This document shows, piece by piece, positions 15,734-23,753 of a DNA stretch of 38,833 nucleotides. Under the pieces are notes generated by a model. It had not been told where the DNA came from, did not search any database, and was given only the letters and a program-made list of their open reading frames with translations. Numbering within the stretch: position 1 is the stretch's first letter; every line of letters starts with the position of its first letter. Source of the stretch: JBHPGW01 sp042569785 (GTDB taxonomy: Bacteria > Planctomycetota > Phycisphaerae > Sedimentisphaerales > Anaerobacaceae); contig JBHPGW010000025.1 of assembly GCA_042569785.1 (NCBI GenBank), forward strand, positions 1 to 38,833, written 5' to 3'. The position numbers and the translations under genes are program-made.

Positions 15734-18028
15734 TTATTCAAGGCCTTCAAGCCAGCTTAGGCCCATTACTTTCACATCGGCAAAATCAACATTGCCATCG
15801 CCTGTAAAGTCAGCACCGCCGCAATCACCACAGCCGGCTTCCAACCAGTGCAGTGCAAACAGAGAGAAATCAACAAAGTCTACATCACAATAACCGTCCA
15901 TGTCCGCCACTAACGGGCATGGGACAATATCAAAAAATGAATACGCCGATAGCGGTAGTTCAGGTCCCATCACAGTCACCTCAACCAGTGCCTCGCTGAC
16001 GCCGTTTGCATCGATCCAGACTTCCGCAATACCATCCGCATCTGTGGTGAATGTTGCCTCTGTTCCGTCAGGTGAGAGGAAAGCGGTGTTGAAATTAAAG
16101 TCTCCGGCAATTTTTTTGAAGACAACCTCTTCACCAGGTATTCCGACAAAACCGTTTTGCACGCTTGCCTGAATCGGTGCCTGGCGACCTGCGGCTATCA
16201 TGTTTGGAACTGGGCCAATAATGTGTACCTGATCCGGATCCTCGAACGGTGTCTCATCAAGTACATCAGCAGGAGGATCTGTGATGTCTGCCAGTGTTAC
16301 GCCTGGGTCAAGCAGCACCTGGCTGGCGTAGACGTTAATCGCAGTACCGGCACGGATAACAGCTATGCCTGCAGGGTTACCTGTAAAATCTATCACTCCC
16401 CCCGGATCGTCGGCAACCACATACACATCATTAGTCGCTAAGATGGTATCTTCCGGTGCCGGGGACATCTGTGCAAGGCCACCTGTTGTTTTGGTCACCA
16501 CTCTCCTGCCACTGAGCGTAGCTCTGTTTTTGACGACTTTTTTTCCATCTATTATTACCGTGATCGTTCCCTGATCAGCTACATCATTGTATGGATATTT
16601 TACAGCAGGCTCACCGGGCTTGCCTCCATTGATGGACGTGTCATCCTGCATCGTCAAGTTTCCTGACAGCGTGATCACAACATCTCCACCGTTACTGGCA
16701 TCGTGTTTACTGTTCTCGTATTTTTCGGTGTCACCGTTACTGCTCTGGCCGGTGGCACCATCTATTTTCCCATTACCGTTGAGATCGAGATTGTCAGCTT
16801 TTATTTTGACTTTCGGAGACATACCCGTTCCTTGGTTGCCTTTGTCCGTCTTGACTTTTCCTCCCTTTATCTTCCCGTCTACTGTAAGGTCGCCTTTGCA
16901 GTTGATATTAACTTTGGCCTCGAGATTATTATTGGCATTTGTATCGCCACTTAGCATGCTATTCGCGCCTACGCTAAGGTTTCCAGTGGTTGTAATGGAC
17001 AGTCCCTCGGTTGCAACATCACCCGTTAAGGTGGTTGAGCGGATTCCGGGATCAGAACTATCAATGGTCAGGCTGTTGACATGGACCTTGACGTCGACAG
17101 AAATAATTCCAGAGTTTTCGGGTATGGTTACGTTGTCGCTCTTTCCGGGCACACCTGCTGGATCCCAGTTTCCAGGAGTATTCCATTTAGTGTCTACACC
17201 CTCACCGGTCCAGTCTTTATCTCCGGCTATGCTCACATTCTGCATGAAGGTTATGGTGATAAGTATCAGTAAAATGAAACTAAGCGGACACGCCATGGCC
17301 TGCCTAGTTACTTTGGTTGTTGTCTTTGGTGCAGGCTTATGTGTAACAGAGCGTTGTCTGCGGCGCAGCAGGGCCAAGGCTCCGACGCCCAGTAAGAGCA
17401 CCGATGTTGGTTCCGGTTCATAGAATACTTTGCTGGTGAGCTCCTCGTCAAAACCTGTACCGGTCGGCTCCAACGCACCGGGCATCGGGTTAGGCAGATT
17501 TCCACCATCGGGAATACCGAGCCCAAAACCATCGTTCTCGCCTCCGATAGGCCAGCCGTGATAAGCTTCTACTGTCTCAGTGCTGGTCTCGATAGTGAGC
17601 GAAATAAAATCGATAGCGAACAAGCCATCGTCAGTGTCGGTAAAGAGCAAATGCATCCCCACTTCACCGGTTGCCAAAGCCGGGAAGAAAGACGGATCAA
17701 TGTCGGCGGTAAAGACGTTTGTTTCCAGCGATCCCATGTTGATCTCTGGTGTGCCGGGATAGGCAGCAGTACCAAAAAGGTCATCGGAAAAGTCGTACTC
17801 CGGCAGGCCGGCACTTAGATCCAGCAGTTTTGCGAAGTTGGTTTCAAAGCCGCTGACGCTGCGATGGGCAACAAGTGACGCAAAATCCACCGAGAACGTA
17901 GCAGAGACTATATCAGCTTCGGGGATCGGGTCATAGATAAATGTGCCCCAACTTGTTGAAGCCAGCAGCAGAACCGCTAAAGTTAGTAAACATGCCCCCA
18001 TCTTGTTAGCTGATTTTGTACTTCTCAT
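15734..18028 (-). CDS. PEP-CTERM protein fused in frame to second exported dockerin protein
   Basis: This is one 764-residue frame from ATG 18028 (GGAGG 8 nt upstream). The first part (about 1-230) is a complete small PEP-CTERM protein: signal peptide SANKMGACLLTLAVLLLAS, a beta-rich domain, then YEPEPTSVLLLGVGALALLRRRQ, which is PEP plus a hydrophobic helix plus a basic tail that normally ends a protein. The second part starts at Met 245 (ATG 17296) with its own signal-like hydrophobic segment (PLSFILLILITITF) and a mature-start sequence GDKDWTGEGVDTKWNTPGNW typical of separate exported proteins. It continues with beta-solenoid-like repeats, an Ig/invasin-type domain (about 640-700) and a dockerin-like pair (DMDGYCDVDFVDF, DFTGDGNVDFADV). 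This could be a gene fusion, a lost stop codon, or two genes with internal initiation (weak AGG 6 nt before 17296). Confidence 0.85.
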   Translation of the reverse strand: MRSTKSANKMGACLLTLAVLLLASTSWGTFIYDPIPEADIVSATFSVDFASLVAHRSVSGFETNFAKLLDLSAGLPEYDFSDDLFGTAAYPGTPEINMGSLETNVFTADIDPSFFPALATGEVGMHLLFTDTDDGLFAIDFISLTIETSTETVEAYHGWPIGGENDGFGLGIPDGGNLPNPMPGALEPTGTGFDEELTSKVFYEPEPTSVLLLGVGALALLRRRQRSVTHKPAPKTTTKVTRQAMACPLSFILLILITITFMQNVSIAGDKDWTGEGVDTKWNTPGNWDPAGVPGKSDNVTIPENSGIISVDVKVHVNSLTIDSSDPGIRSTTLTGDVATEGLSITTTGNLSVGANSMLSGDTNANNNLEAKVNINCKGDLTVDGKIKGGKVKTDKGNQGTGMSPKVKIKADNLDLNGNGKIDGATGQSSNGDTEKYENSKHDASNGGDVVITLSGNLTMQDDTSINGGKPGEPAVKYPYNDVADQGTITVIIDGKKVVKNRATLSGRRVVTKTTGGLAQMSPAPEDTILATNDVYVVADDPGGVIDFTGNPAGIAVIRAGTAINVYASQVLLDPGVTLADITDPPADVLDETPFEDPDQVHIIGPVPNMIAAGRQAPIQASVQNGFVGIPGEEVVFKKIAGDFNFNTAFLSPDGTEATFTTDADGIAEVWIDANGVSEALVEVTVMGPELPLSAYSFFDIVPCPLVADMDGYCDVDFVDFSLFALHWLEAGCGDCGGADFTGDGNVDFADVKVMGLSWLEGLE

Positions 18029-18154
18029 CACTCTCTCCTCCAAAAATAAAGCACTTCCACTAAAAGATCTGTTACGCGGGGAAAAAGAATTGCTCTGTCT
18101 CGCTCTCACCATTACCCTCTTTTTTGCCGCACAGGCTATCAAAACGACAATATT

Positions 18155-18184
18155 ATATTAATAGCTTTATGGATTAATTGTCAA
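18155..18184 (-). promoter_or_regulatory. promoter for the PEP-CTERM/dockerin gene
   Basis: On the minus strand a perfect TTGACA (18179-18184) preceded by TTTTTTCC is followed after 18 nt by TAATAT (18155-18160), with an overlapping TATAAT at 18152-18157 (21-nt spacing). The leader to ATG 18028 would be about 120 nt. Confidence 0.5.
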
Positions 18185-18369
18185 GGAAAAAATAAACCAA
18201 AAAGATAAAATCCCGGCAAATAAGGCGTCACGTATTGTAATATAGGTTTTTTTTAGAAAGCACGAGTAGAACGAAGAAAAGAGAAAGAGATTTGTTGAAA
18301 AACTTTTGTTGAATTGCGACAGGTAATCGTTAAAATAGTGCTGTGATAACATTATGAAAAGGCAAAGCT

Positions 18370-18870
18370 ATGAGTGAAATGGAAAGCGACACACAAAAGC
18401 AAGGGCCTAAGGCGTCCAAGCTGGCAATGAAGATTATTTCTGTGCTTCACACTTCTTATATAGGTGTTATAAGTATAATGTTGGTGTTTTCAACATTGCG
18501 GGCTTCATTAAAATTTATTTTTGCTACAGATATGTATTATACGATTCATATTGTCGTAGGGGTTTTTGTAGCAGTCATTGGTTTATTTGTGATTATTGCT
18601 CAAATTAAGAAAGTAGCATACGTTGGGTTTGTGCAAATATTATGGTGGACACCGCAGTTAATCACAGTGGTTATTAAAGAATTTGATGCTGAATTTTCTC
18701 GTTATGTACTCTATTCACTTTATCATTGGCCAATGGGCTTAAGATTTAGTGTAGAACTTGGTTGGGACCTTAGCTCACATAAACTGCTTTTTGTACAACT
18801 CAACATAGTGGCAGTACTTGGTATTATTATTGCCACTATAACAAAGCATTATATTAGAGATAAACAATAA
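18370..18870 (+). CDS. small integral membrane protein, unknown
   Basis: This is a 166-residue protein with a hydrophilic N-terminus (about 20 residues) and about four hydrophobic segments: roughly residues 22-45, 55-80, 84-102 and 140-160. Most of the protein is therefore in the membrane, and no motif is recognised. AAGG lies 8 nt before the ATG. The gene is AT-rich relative to ileS downstream, which may mark recent acquisition. It stands alone, with a divergent gene upstream and a separate promoter before ileS. It might be a predicted DUF membrane protein, but I cannot name one. Confidence 0.65.
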   Translation: MSEMESDTQKQGPKASKLAMKIISVLHTSYIGVISIMLVFSTLRASLKFIFATDMYYTIHIVVGVFVAVIGLFVIIAQIKKVAYVGFVQILWWTPQLITVVIKEFDAEFSRYVLYSLYHWPMGLRFSVELGWDLSSHKLLFVQLNIVAVLGIIIATITKHYIRDKQ

Positions 18871-18911
18871 GTAAATTGCAGTTGTTAAAATGGTGTGGTG
18901 GGAATACAAGA

Positions 18912-18988
18912 AGAATATCGAATTTCGAACAAGGAATAACGAATGTCGAAGTTCCCCCTCCCTCATGGTCGGGGCTATGTGAGGGGGG
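18912..18988. repeat. dispersed-type intergenic repeat segment with hairpin
   Basis: The gap before ileS contains an ATCGAATTTCGAAC...ACGAATGTCGAAG low-complexity segment (about 18916-18951). An inverted repeat CCCCCTC (18954-18960) / GAGGGGG (18981-18987) follows. There is no T-run, so it is not a convincing terminator. Similar CGAAAT-rich filler occurs at about 15575-15610. Confidence 0.4.
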
Positions 18989-19008
18989 TAAACGTTCAAA
19001 TTGATTTC

Positions 19009-19037
19009 TTGACAGGGGGGGCTATCGCTTTTATCAT
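19009..19037 (+). promoter_or_regulatory. ileS promoter
   Basis: A perfect TTGACA (19009-19014), a 17-nt spacer and TATCAT (19032-19037) form the best sigma70-like promoter in the window. The predicted start near 19044 gives a 30-nt leader with AAGGG at 19061-19065 ahead of ATG 19074. There is no room for a T-box. Confidence 0.7.
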
Positions 19038-19073
19038 ATCCGTTTTACTTTACTTGATTTAAGGGTTTATTTG

Positions 19074-21917
19074 ATGTCAGACAAGAAGAAGGGTTATCGG
19101 GATACGTTGAATTTGCCTAAGACGAGCTTTTCTATGAAGGCTAATCTTGTTCAGCGTGAGCCGCAATGCCGAAAGAACTGGGATAAGACGGATATTTATA
19201 ACAGGATTCAGGATATTCGCGGCGGGTGTGAGCAGTATATTCTTCACGATGGGCCGCCATACGCTAACGGTGATATCCATATGGGCCATGTCATCAATAA
19301 GGTGCTTAAGGATTTTGTCGTTAAGTATAAGACGATGTCCGGCTTCGATGCGCCGTACGTTCCCGGGTGGGACTGTCACGGGCTGCCGATCGAAGTGAAA
19401 GTTATGGCGGAACTGGGCGATAAGGCTCAGCGGATGAGTAAGCTGGAAATCCGCAAGCAGTGTAAGAAATACGCCAGCAAATATGTCAAGCTGCAAACCA
19501 GGCAGTTCAAGCAGTTAGGTATCTTCGGTGATTTCGCGAATCCATATTTGACTTTCAAGCCCCAATACGAAGCCGGCATTATAGAGGTCTTCGCTGAACT
19601 GGTCGCCAAAGGACTTGTGCACAAACAGCTAAAGCCTATCCACTGGTCGATCGGCTGTCAGACTGCATTGGCGGAGGCGGAACTGGAATACCAGGACATT
19701 TCATCGCCGAGCATCTTCGTCAATTTCCCCGTCGCAGTTGACAGTCTCGATAAGCTGGTAGAGTTGGGTTTGGCTGAAAGGTCAGATAAGGTCTGCTTTG
19801 CGATCTGGACGACTACGCCCTGGACGTTGGCGGCTAATCTGGCAGTCGCGGTCCATCCGGAGCTGGAATATAAAACTTTAAAATACGAGATTGATGGCCA
19901 AAAAATGGTGTCGATCTTAGCGGCCGCGCGTATCGAAGCGGTAGTGGAAGCGGCTGGCTTGCAGGACGGTCAATACAGTATAAGCCAAACATCGGTTAAG
20001 GGTAGTGACCTCGAATCGCTTCGATATACTCATCCGTTCGTGGAAGTCAACCCAACCGACAAGGACGCTTACATGGTTATTACCGCTGATTATGTTACTA
20101 CCGAGGACGGTACCGGCATGGTACACATCGCCCCCGGTCACGGCGTTGAGGACTATATGGCAGGGCAGAAGTATGGTTTGGCGATCTATTCGCCCGTGAA
20201 AAATGACGGCTGTTATGACGAGACCGTCCCGGATTGGCTGCGCGGGCTAAATGTTTTGGAGGTCGATAAGGTTGTCAACCAGGCCCTTAAGGACAGGGGG
20301 TTGCTTTTGGTTGAGAAAGAAATTATGCACAGTTATCCGCATTGCTGGCGGAGTAAGATGCCGGTGATCTTCAGAGCCACCGAGCAGTGGTTTATCGGTG
20401 TCGATAAGGAAATACCTCAAGCCGGCAAGAACCTTCGCGAATTGTCACTCGAACGAGTCAAGCACGTTAAGTGGATACCAGCCTGGGGGCAGAAGCGGAT
20501 CGAGGGTATGCTCGAATCAAGGCCCGACTGGTGCATTAGCAGGCAGAGGAGTTGGGGGCTGCCGATACCGGTATTTATAAATTCTGCTGAACAGACTCTG
20601 CTGACGAAAGAATCTGTTTTGGCGGTTGCCGTTCATATCGGCGAAAAGGGTTCTGATAGTTGGTTCTCCGATAGTCCGCGTGAGATACTCGGTGAAGATT
20701 TTGTTTTGCCGGAAGGTTTCGATTATGATGATCTGCGGAAAGAGGAAAATATATTCGACGTCTGGTTCGAGTCGGGCTGCAGTTGGTACAGTGTCGCTGC
20801 TAAAGCTGGTTGGCCCGTTCCGGTCGACCTTTATCTCGAAGGTTCCGATCAGCATAGAGGCTGGTTCCAGTTGTCGCTTTTGCCTTGTCTGGGAGCGACC
20901 GGCAAAGAACCATTCAAAGCTGTCCTGACACATGGCTTTACCGTCGACGAAAAGGGCATGAAGCAGTCCAAGTCGCTGGGCAATTATGTTAACGCTCAGG
21001 ACGAGGTTGAAAAATATGGTGCTGACATTTTAAGGCTTTGGGTTGCAAGCGTTAATTATCAGGAAGACATGCGGTGCAATGATGAACTGATAGGCAGGGC
21101 ACAGGACGCCTACCGCAAGATCAGAAATACAATGCGGTATCTGTTCGGCAATACCAACGACTTCGACCCGAACCAGCATAGCGTTAGTTACGATAAAATG
21201 CTCGAGATCGATAAATGGGCGATGCAGCAACTGCAAAAACTCCTCGCCGATGTCCTGGAAAACTACGAGGCCTTTACGTTCCATAAAGCCTTTACGCTAA
21301 TCTATAATTTCTGCACCGTACAAATGAGCAATATCTACATGGACGTTTTGAAGGATAGGCTCTACTGCGATGTAGCGGATAGCTTGTCCCGAAGGAGCAG
21401 TCAGACGGCAATGTACAGTATCCTTGAAACGATGATCCGTATGCTCGCTCCGATATTGGCACATACCGCTGAAGAAGCCTGGGACTGCCTGAATTTCAAG
21501 CCGCAGGATGTCGACAGCGTTCATCTGGCTTCTATGCCGCAGATTGATAAGTCCATCGACTACCAGGGCCAGGCTGATAAGTGGGATAAGATAATGGCTC
21601 TGCGTGACGAAGTCTTACGCACCCTCGAAGCCCTGCGTCAGGACAAGAAAATCGCCAGCAATCAGGAGGCCGACGTTAAGATCCGCTGTGACAAAGAACT
21701 GGCCGAGATCATCAATGGCCTCGGCACGGAAAACTTCGCTGCCCTTTGCATTGTCAGTCAGGTCACTCTGGAAACTATCGAAGGCCCTGCGGAAGTTGCC
21801 GCACAAAAGTGCGCTTACCAAAAATGTCAGCGATGCTGGAACTACTGGCCAAGCGTCGGAGCCGATATCGATAAGCCTGATCTATGCCAACGCTGCGCAA
21901 CTGCCGTTTCCGGTTAG
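19074..21917 (+). CDS. ileS: isoleucyl-tRNA synthetase
   Basis: This 947-residue class I synthetase charges tRNA-Ile. The HIGH-box is HMGH (about 69-72) in PPYANGDIHMGH. The CP1 editing domain includes WTTTPWTLAANLAVAVHP and GTGMVHIAPGHG. The KMSKS-type loop is KQSKS near residue 630 (GMKQSKSLGN), preceded by DVWFESG and GSDQHRGWFQ. The C-terminal zinc finger is complete (CQRCWNYW...CQRC). Overall it matches the bacterial type with a C-terminal zinc knuckle. ATG 19074 is preferred over the in-frame TTG at 19071 because AAGGG lies 8 nt upstream. The 3' end overlaps the convergent DUF2062 gene by 4 nt. It is transcribed from the promoter at 19009-19037. Confidence 0.98.
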   Translation: MSDKKKGYRDTLNLPKTSFSMKANLVQREPQCRKNWDKTDIYNRIQDIRGGCEQYILHDGPPYANGDIHMGHVINKVLKDFVVKYKTMSGFDAPYVPGWDCHGLPIEVKVMAELGDKAQRMSKLEIRKQCKKYASKYVKLQTRQFKQLGIFGDFANPYLTFKPQYEAGIIEVFAELVAKGLVHKQLKPIHWSIGCQTALAEAELEYQDISSPSIFVNFPVAVDSLDKLVELGLAERSDKVCFAIWTTTPWTLAANLAVAVHPELEYKTLKYEIDGQKMVSILAAARIEAVVEAAGLQDGQYSISQTSVKGSDLESLRYTHPFVEVNPTDKDAYMVITADYVTTEDGTGMVHIAPGHGVEDYMAGQKYGLAIYSPVKNDGCYDETVPDWLRGLNVLEVDKVVNQALKDRGLLLVEKEIMHSYPHCWRSKMPVIFRATEQWFIGVDKEIPQAGKNLRELSLERVKHVKWIPAWGQKRIEGMLESRPDWCISRQRSWGLPIPVFINSAEQTLLTKESVLAVAVHIGEKGSDSWFSDSPREILGEDFVLPEGFDYDDLRKEENIFDVWFESGCSWYSVAAKAGWPVPVDLYLEGSDQHRGWFQLSLLPCLGATGKEPFKAVLTHGFTVDEKGMKQSKSLGNYVNAQDEVEKYGADILRLWVASVNYQEDMRCNDELIGRAQDAYRKIRNTMRYLFGNTNDFDPNQHSVSYDKMLEIDKWAMQQLQKLLADVLENYEAFTFHKAFTLIYNFCTVQMSNIYMDVLKDRLYCDVADSLSRRSSQTAMYSILETMIRMLAPILAHTAEEAWDCLNFKPQDVDSVHLASMPQIDKSIDYQGQADKWDKIMALRDEVLRTLEALRQDKKIASNQEADVKIRCDKELAEIINGLGTENFAALCIVSQVTLETIEGPAEVAAQKCAYQKCQRCWNYWPSVGADIDKPDLCQRCATAVSG

Positions 21918-22468
21918 TATGAGCAAATAGGCTGCATGTGTTTTTTTCGGTAAGATATGATCAGTCTGCGAATCGTGAAGTATGCGATCGTCGCTACGAC
22001 TGAGCCTATGATCAGTCCGCCTATCAAAAGTTCCAGTCCGATCTGAACTATAAAAATGCCCAGCTGCTCCCAGAACTGCGATGTAAGGAAATTTGTGTGG
22101 ATATGCTTTAGCGACAGGGATTCTTTGAATAATTCAGCGATTTTGTTTGGGCCAAGATAAGGCTCGGTACGAAAAAAACTCAACACCGTTTGGCCCAGTA
22201 AATATGAAGGATAGTAAATCGCGACCAGTGTAAAGGCGTTGCATACCCAGACGCAGATTAAAGCCAGGAATTTGTTCGCCCGCAACACGAGAGCCAGTCC
22301 CAAAACAATAAGTATATGAAGTCCGAGAAATGGCGTCCACGCGACGAACAGCCCTAAAGCTGCACCAAGTGCTAACCGATGAGCCGAATCGTCAGCGTGC
22401 AGAACATGCCGCTTGACAAAATTAACAAATCGCTCTGTAGCAGTTTGGATATGCTTGTTTATTACCAT
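21914..22468 (-). CDS. DUF2062-family membrane protein
   Basis: This 184-residue protein is typical of DUF2062. A basic N-terminus precedes LALGAALGLFVAWTPFLGLHILIVLGLALVLRANK, in which the G-x-F-x-x-x-x-P-F-x-G-L-H signature is visible. A second hydrophobic helix follows (LICVWVCNAFTLVAIYYPSYLLG), then a soluble loop and a C-terminal helix (GLELLIGGLIIGSVVATIAY). Family function is unknown; members often lie near cell-envelope glycosyltransferase genes, as here (a GT9 gene begins upstream). No clear Shine-Dalgarno precedes ATG 22468. The stop codon overlaps the ileS stop on the other strand. Confidence 0.85.
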   Translation of the reverse strand: MVINKHIQTATERFVNFVKRHVLHADDSAHRLALGAALGLFVAWTPFLGLHILIVLGLALVLRANKFLALICVWVCNAFTLVAIYYPSYLLGQTVLSFFRTEPYLGPNKIAELFKESLSLKHIHTNFLTSQFWEQLGIFIVQIGLELLIGGLIIGSVVATIAYFTIRRLIISYRKKHMQPICSY

Positions 22469-22486
22469 AAAAAACGTTTAATAACG

Positions 22487-22509
22487 CAAAGTGACCTTTG
22501 GTCAGTTTG
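22487..22509. repeat. 3'-end hairpin repeat, copy A
   Basis: CAAAGTGACC (22487-22496), TTT, GGTCAGTTTG (22500-22509) is a 10-bp stem with one mismatch and a 3-nt loop. The GT9 gene's stop codon (22502-22504) lies inside the right arm. It shares 18 identical bases with the copy at 38653-38675. Confidence 0.6.
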
Positions 22510-23545
22510 ACCTAAGCTGCTCACGGACTTTTTCATAAACCTGTTCAAATGTCACAGAATCGATACTGTATGCCGGGTTATTGTTGTAAGGGCTTGTCCC
22601 TCTGGTAAAGATATCTACGCCCGCTACTGTTTCGGGCCTTGCATACGGCAAAACTCTTACAGGATTGGACAGCCCGAATATCATTACCAACGGTATTCCC
22701 AGAGCCGCCGCTATATGCCCCGGGCCTGTATCGTTGCTTACTACAAGTTTTGCGCTTCTTTGCACAGCTATCAGTTCACTAAGACTTGTCTGGCCGGCCA
22801 GGTTGACGATATCGACATTACAAACTTTTTGAATGTCATCGATAAGAATTTTCTCGTTAGCAGTTCCGGTTGCGATTACCGAAAGGCCGAATTGAGTTGT
22901 AATTTTCTCGGCAAGGGACGCGAAACGCTCGGCAGGCCAGCACTTTGTTCTGTGCAGTGAACTTGGTACAAAGACCGCGTAATTATTGCCAGTGACATTG
23001 TTTTTTTCTAATAAGCTTTTCGCTGATTCACCCGAAGCCGGATATTGAGGTAATATAAACTTGACTTCGATATCTTCGGCACCGGCTGCCTGGGCTATCT
23101 TCATATAGTAATCGGCTACATGAATACTCTCCTGGTCCTGTGTAACTCGGTGCGAGTATAGGATACTGCCGAACTCTCGAGTGTTTCGCATACCGTAGCG
23201 ATCTTTACAGCCGCTAAGTAACGCCAAACCTGCTGTTCTAAAAAGACCCTGCAGATCAAGTACCGTATCGAATCTGCATTGGCGCAGCTTCGATATTAGT
23301 GATAGCAAAGCCTTCAAAGCGTACCAGTTGTGCCATACTTTACCGAGCAGTTTCCGGTCGAACAAAATGATTTCATCGAGATGCGGATGCCCTTTAAGAA
23401 GCTCGGCAAACTCCGGGCGGACAAGCCAACTGATCTTCGCATGGGGGTACTGCCGGCGCATCGCTGAAAGGGCAGGCAAAGCCTGAACAATATCGCCCAG
23501 CGAACTCGGCTTTATTATCAGTATATTTTTCAATTCCTCACTCAT
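22502..23545 (-). CDS. GT9 glycosyltransferase, heptosyltransferase-like
   Basis: This is a 347-residue cytoplasmic GT-B enzyme of family GT9 (WaaC/WaaF/RfaF-like), which would add heptose or a related sugar to an outer-membrane glycolipid core. Visible signatures are NILIIKPSSLGDIVQALPAL at the N-terminus, TVLDLQGLFRTAGL, FVPSSLHRTKCWPAERFASLAEKI for the nucleotide-sugar site, and the C-terminal VVSNDTGPGHIAAALGIPLVMIFG. Length is typical. Its last codons and stop are provided by the hairpin repeat at 22487-22509. It likely forms a unit with the DUF2062 gene downstream (33-nt gap). The acceptor is not known from sequence. Confidence 0.92.
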   Translation of the reverse strand: MSEELKNILIIKPSSLGDIVQALPALSAMRRQYPHAKISWLVRPEFAELLKGHPHLDEIILFDRKLLGKVWHNWYALKALLSLISKLRQCRFDTVLDLQGLFRTAGLALLSGCKDRYGMRNTREFGSILYSHRVTQDQESIHVADYYMKIAQAAGAEDIEVKFILPQYPASGESAKSLLEKNNVTGNNYAVFVPSSLHRTKCWPAERFASLAEKITTQFGLSVIATGTANEKILIDDIQKVCNVDIVNLAGQTSLSELIAVQRSAKLVVSNDTGPGHIAAALGIPLVMIFGLSNPVRVLPYARPETVAGVDIFTRGTSPYNNNPAYSIDSVTFEQVYEKVREQLRSN

Positions 23546-23577
23546 CGTCGAGACATTGTAAGCAATTAAACCCGCCC

Positions 23578-23602
23578 TTGCAATCGTTTATTTAACTACC
23601 CA
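23578..23602 (+). repeat. 25-bp direct repeat, left copy
   Basis: This segment (TTGCAATCGTTTATT, then T, then AACTACCCA) matches 24998-25022 in 24 of 25 positions, same orientation. The two copies bracket the CBS-domain gene, 1.4 kb apart. Confidence 0.7.
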
Positions 23603-23610
23603 AACTGGCG

Positions 23611-23655
23611 TGTGTGAGATTTTTTTTTCTGGCAAAAAAAATCTCACACATTTTT
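23611..23655 (+). promoter_or_regulatory. 17-bp perfect hairpin with T-run upstream of the CBS gene
   Basis: TGTGTGAGA plus T8 (23611-23627) pairs perfectly with A8 plus TCTCACACA (23634-23650) around a 6-nt loop and is followed by TTTTT (23651-23655). It looks like a terminator or attenuator on the plus strand. It lies upstream of the likely CBS start, so it could terminate read-through or attenuate that gene. Confidence 0.6.
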
Positions 23656-23753
23656 CGCTCTACCAACTCTCTCCAGGATTAAAAAACTGGTTAAGGTTGT
23701 CTTGGAATTTGCCGATATTATTGTCATGCGATTTAGCTTTGTCAGTGCTGAAA

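Noticed and set aside
16587..17423. 278-codon plus-strand frame opposite the PEP-CTERM/dockerin gene
   Set aside because: It is antisense to a clearly coding frame with a signal peptide and dockerin. Its hydrophobic, Ser/Pro/Leu-rich translation has no domain.
23610..23753. N-terminal extension of the CBS protein from 23610
   Set aside because: It would translate through a 17-bp terminator-like hairpin, has no ribosome site, and is not CBS-like.
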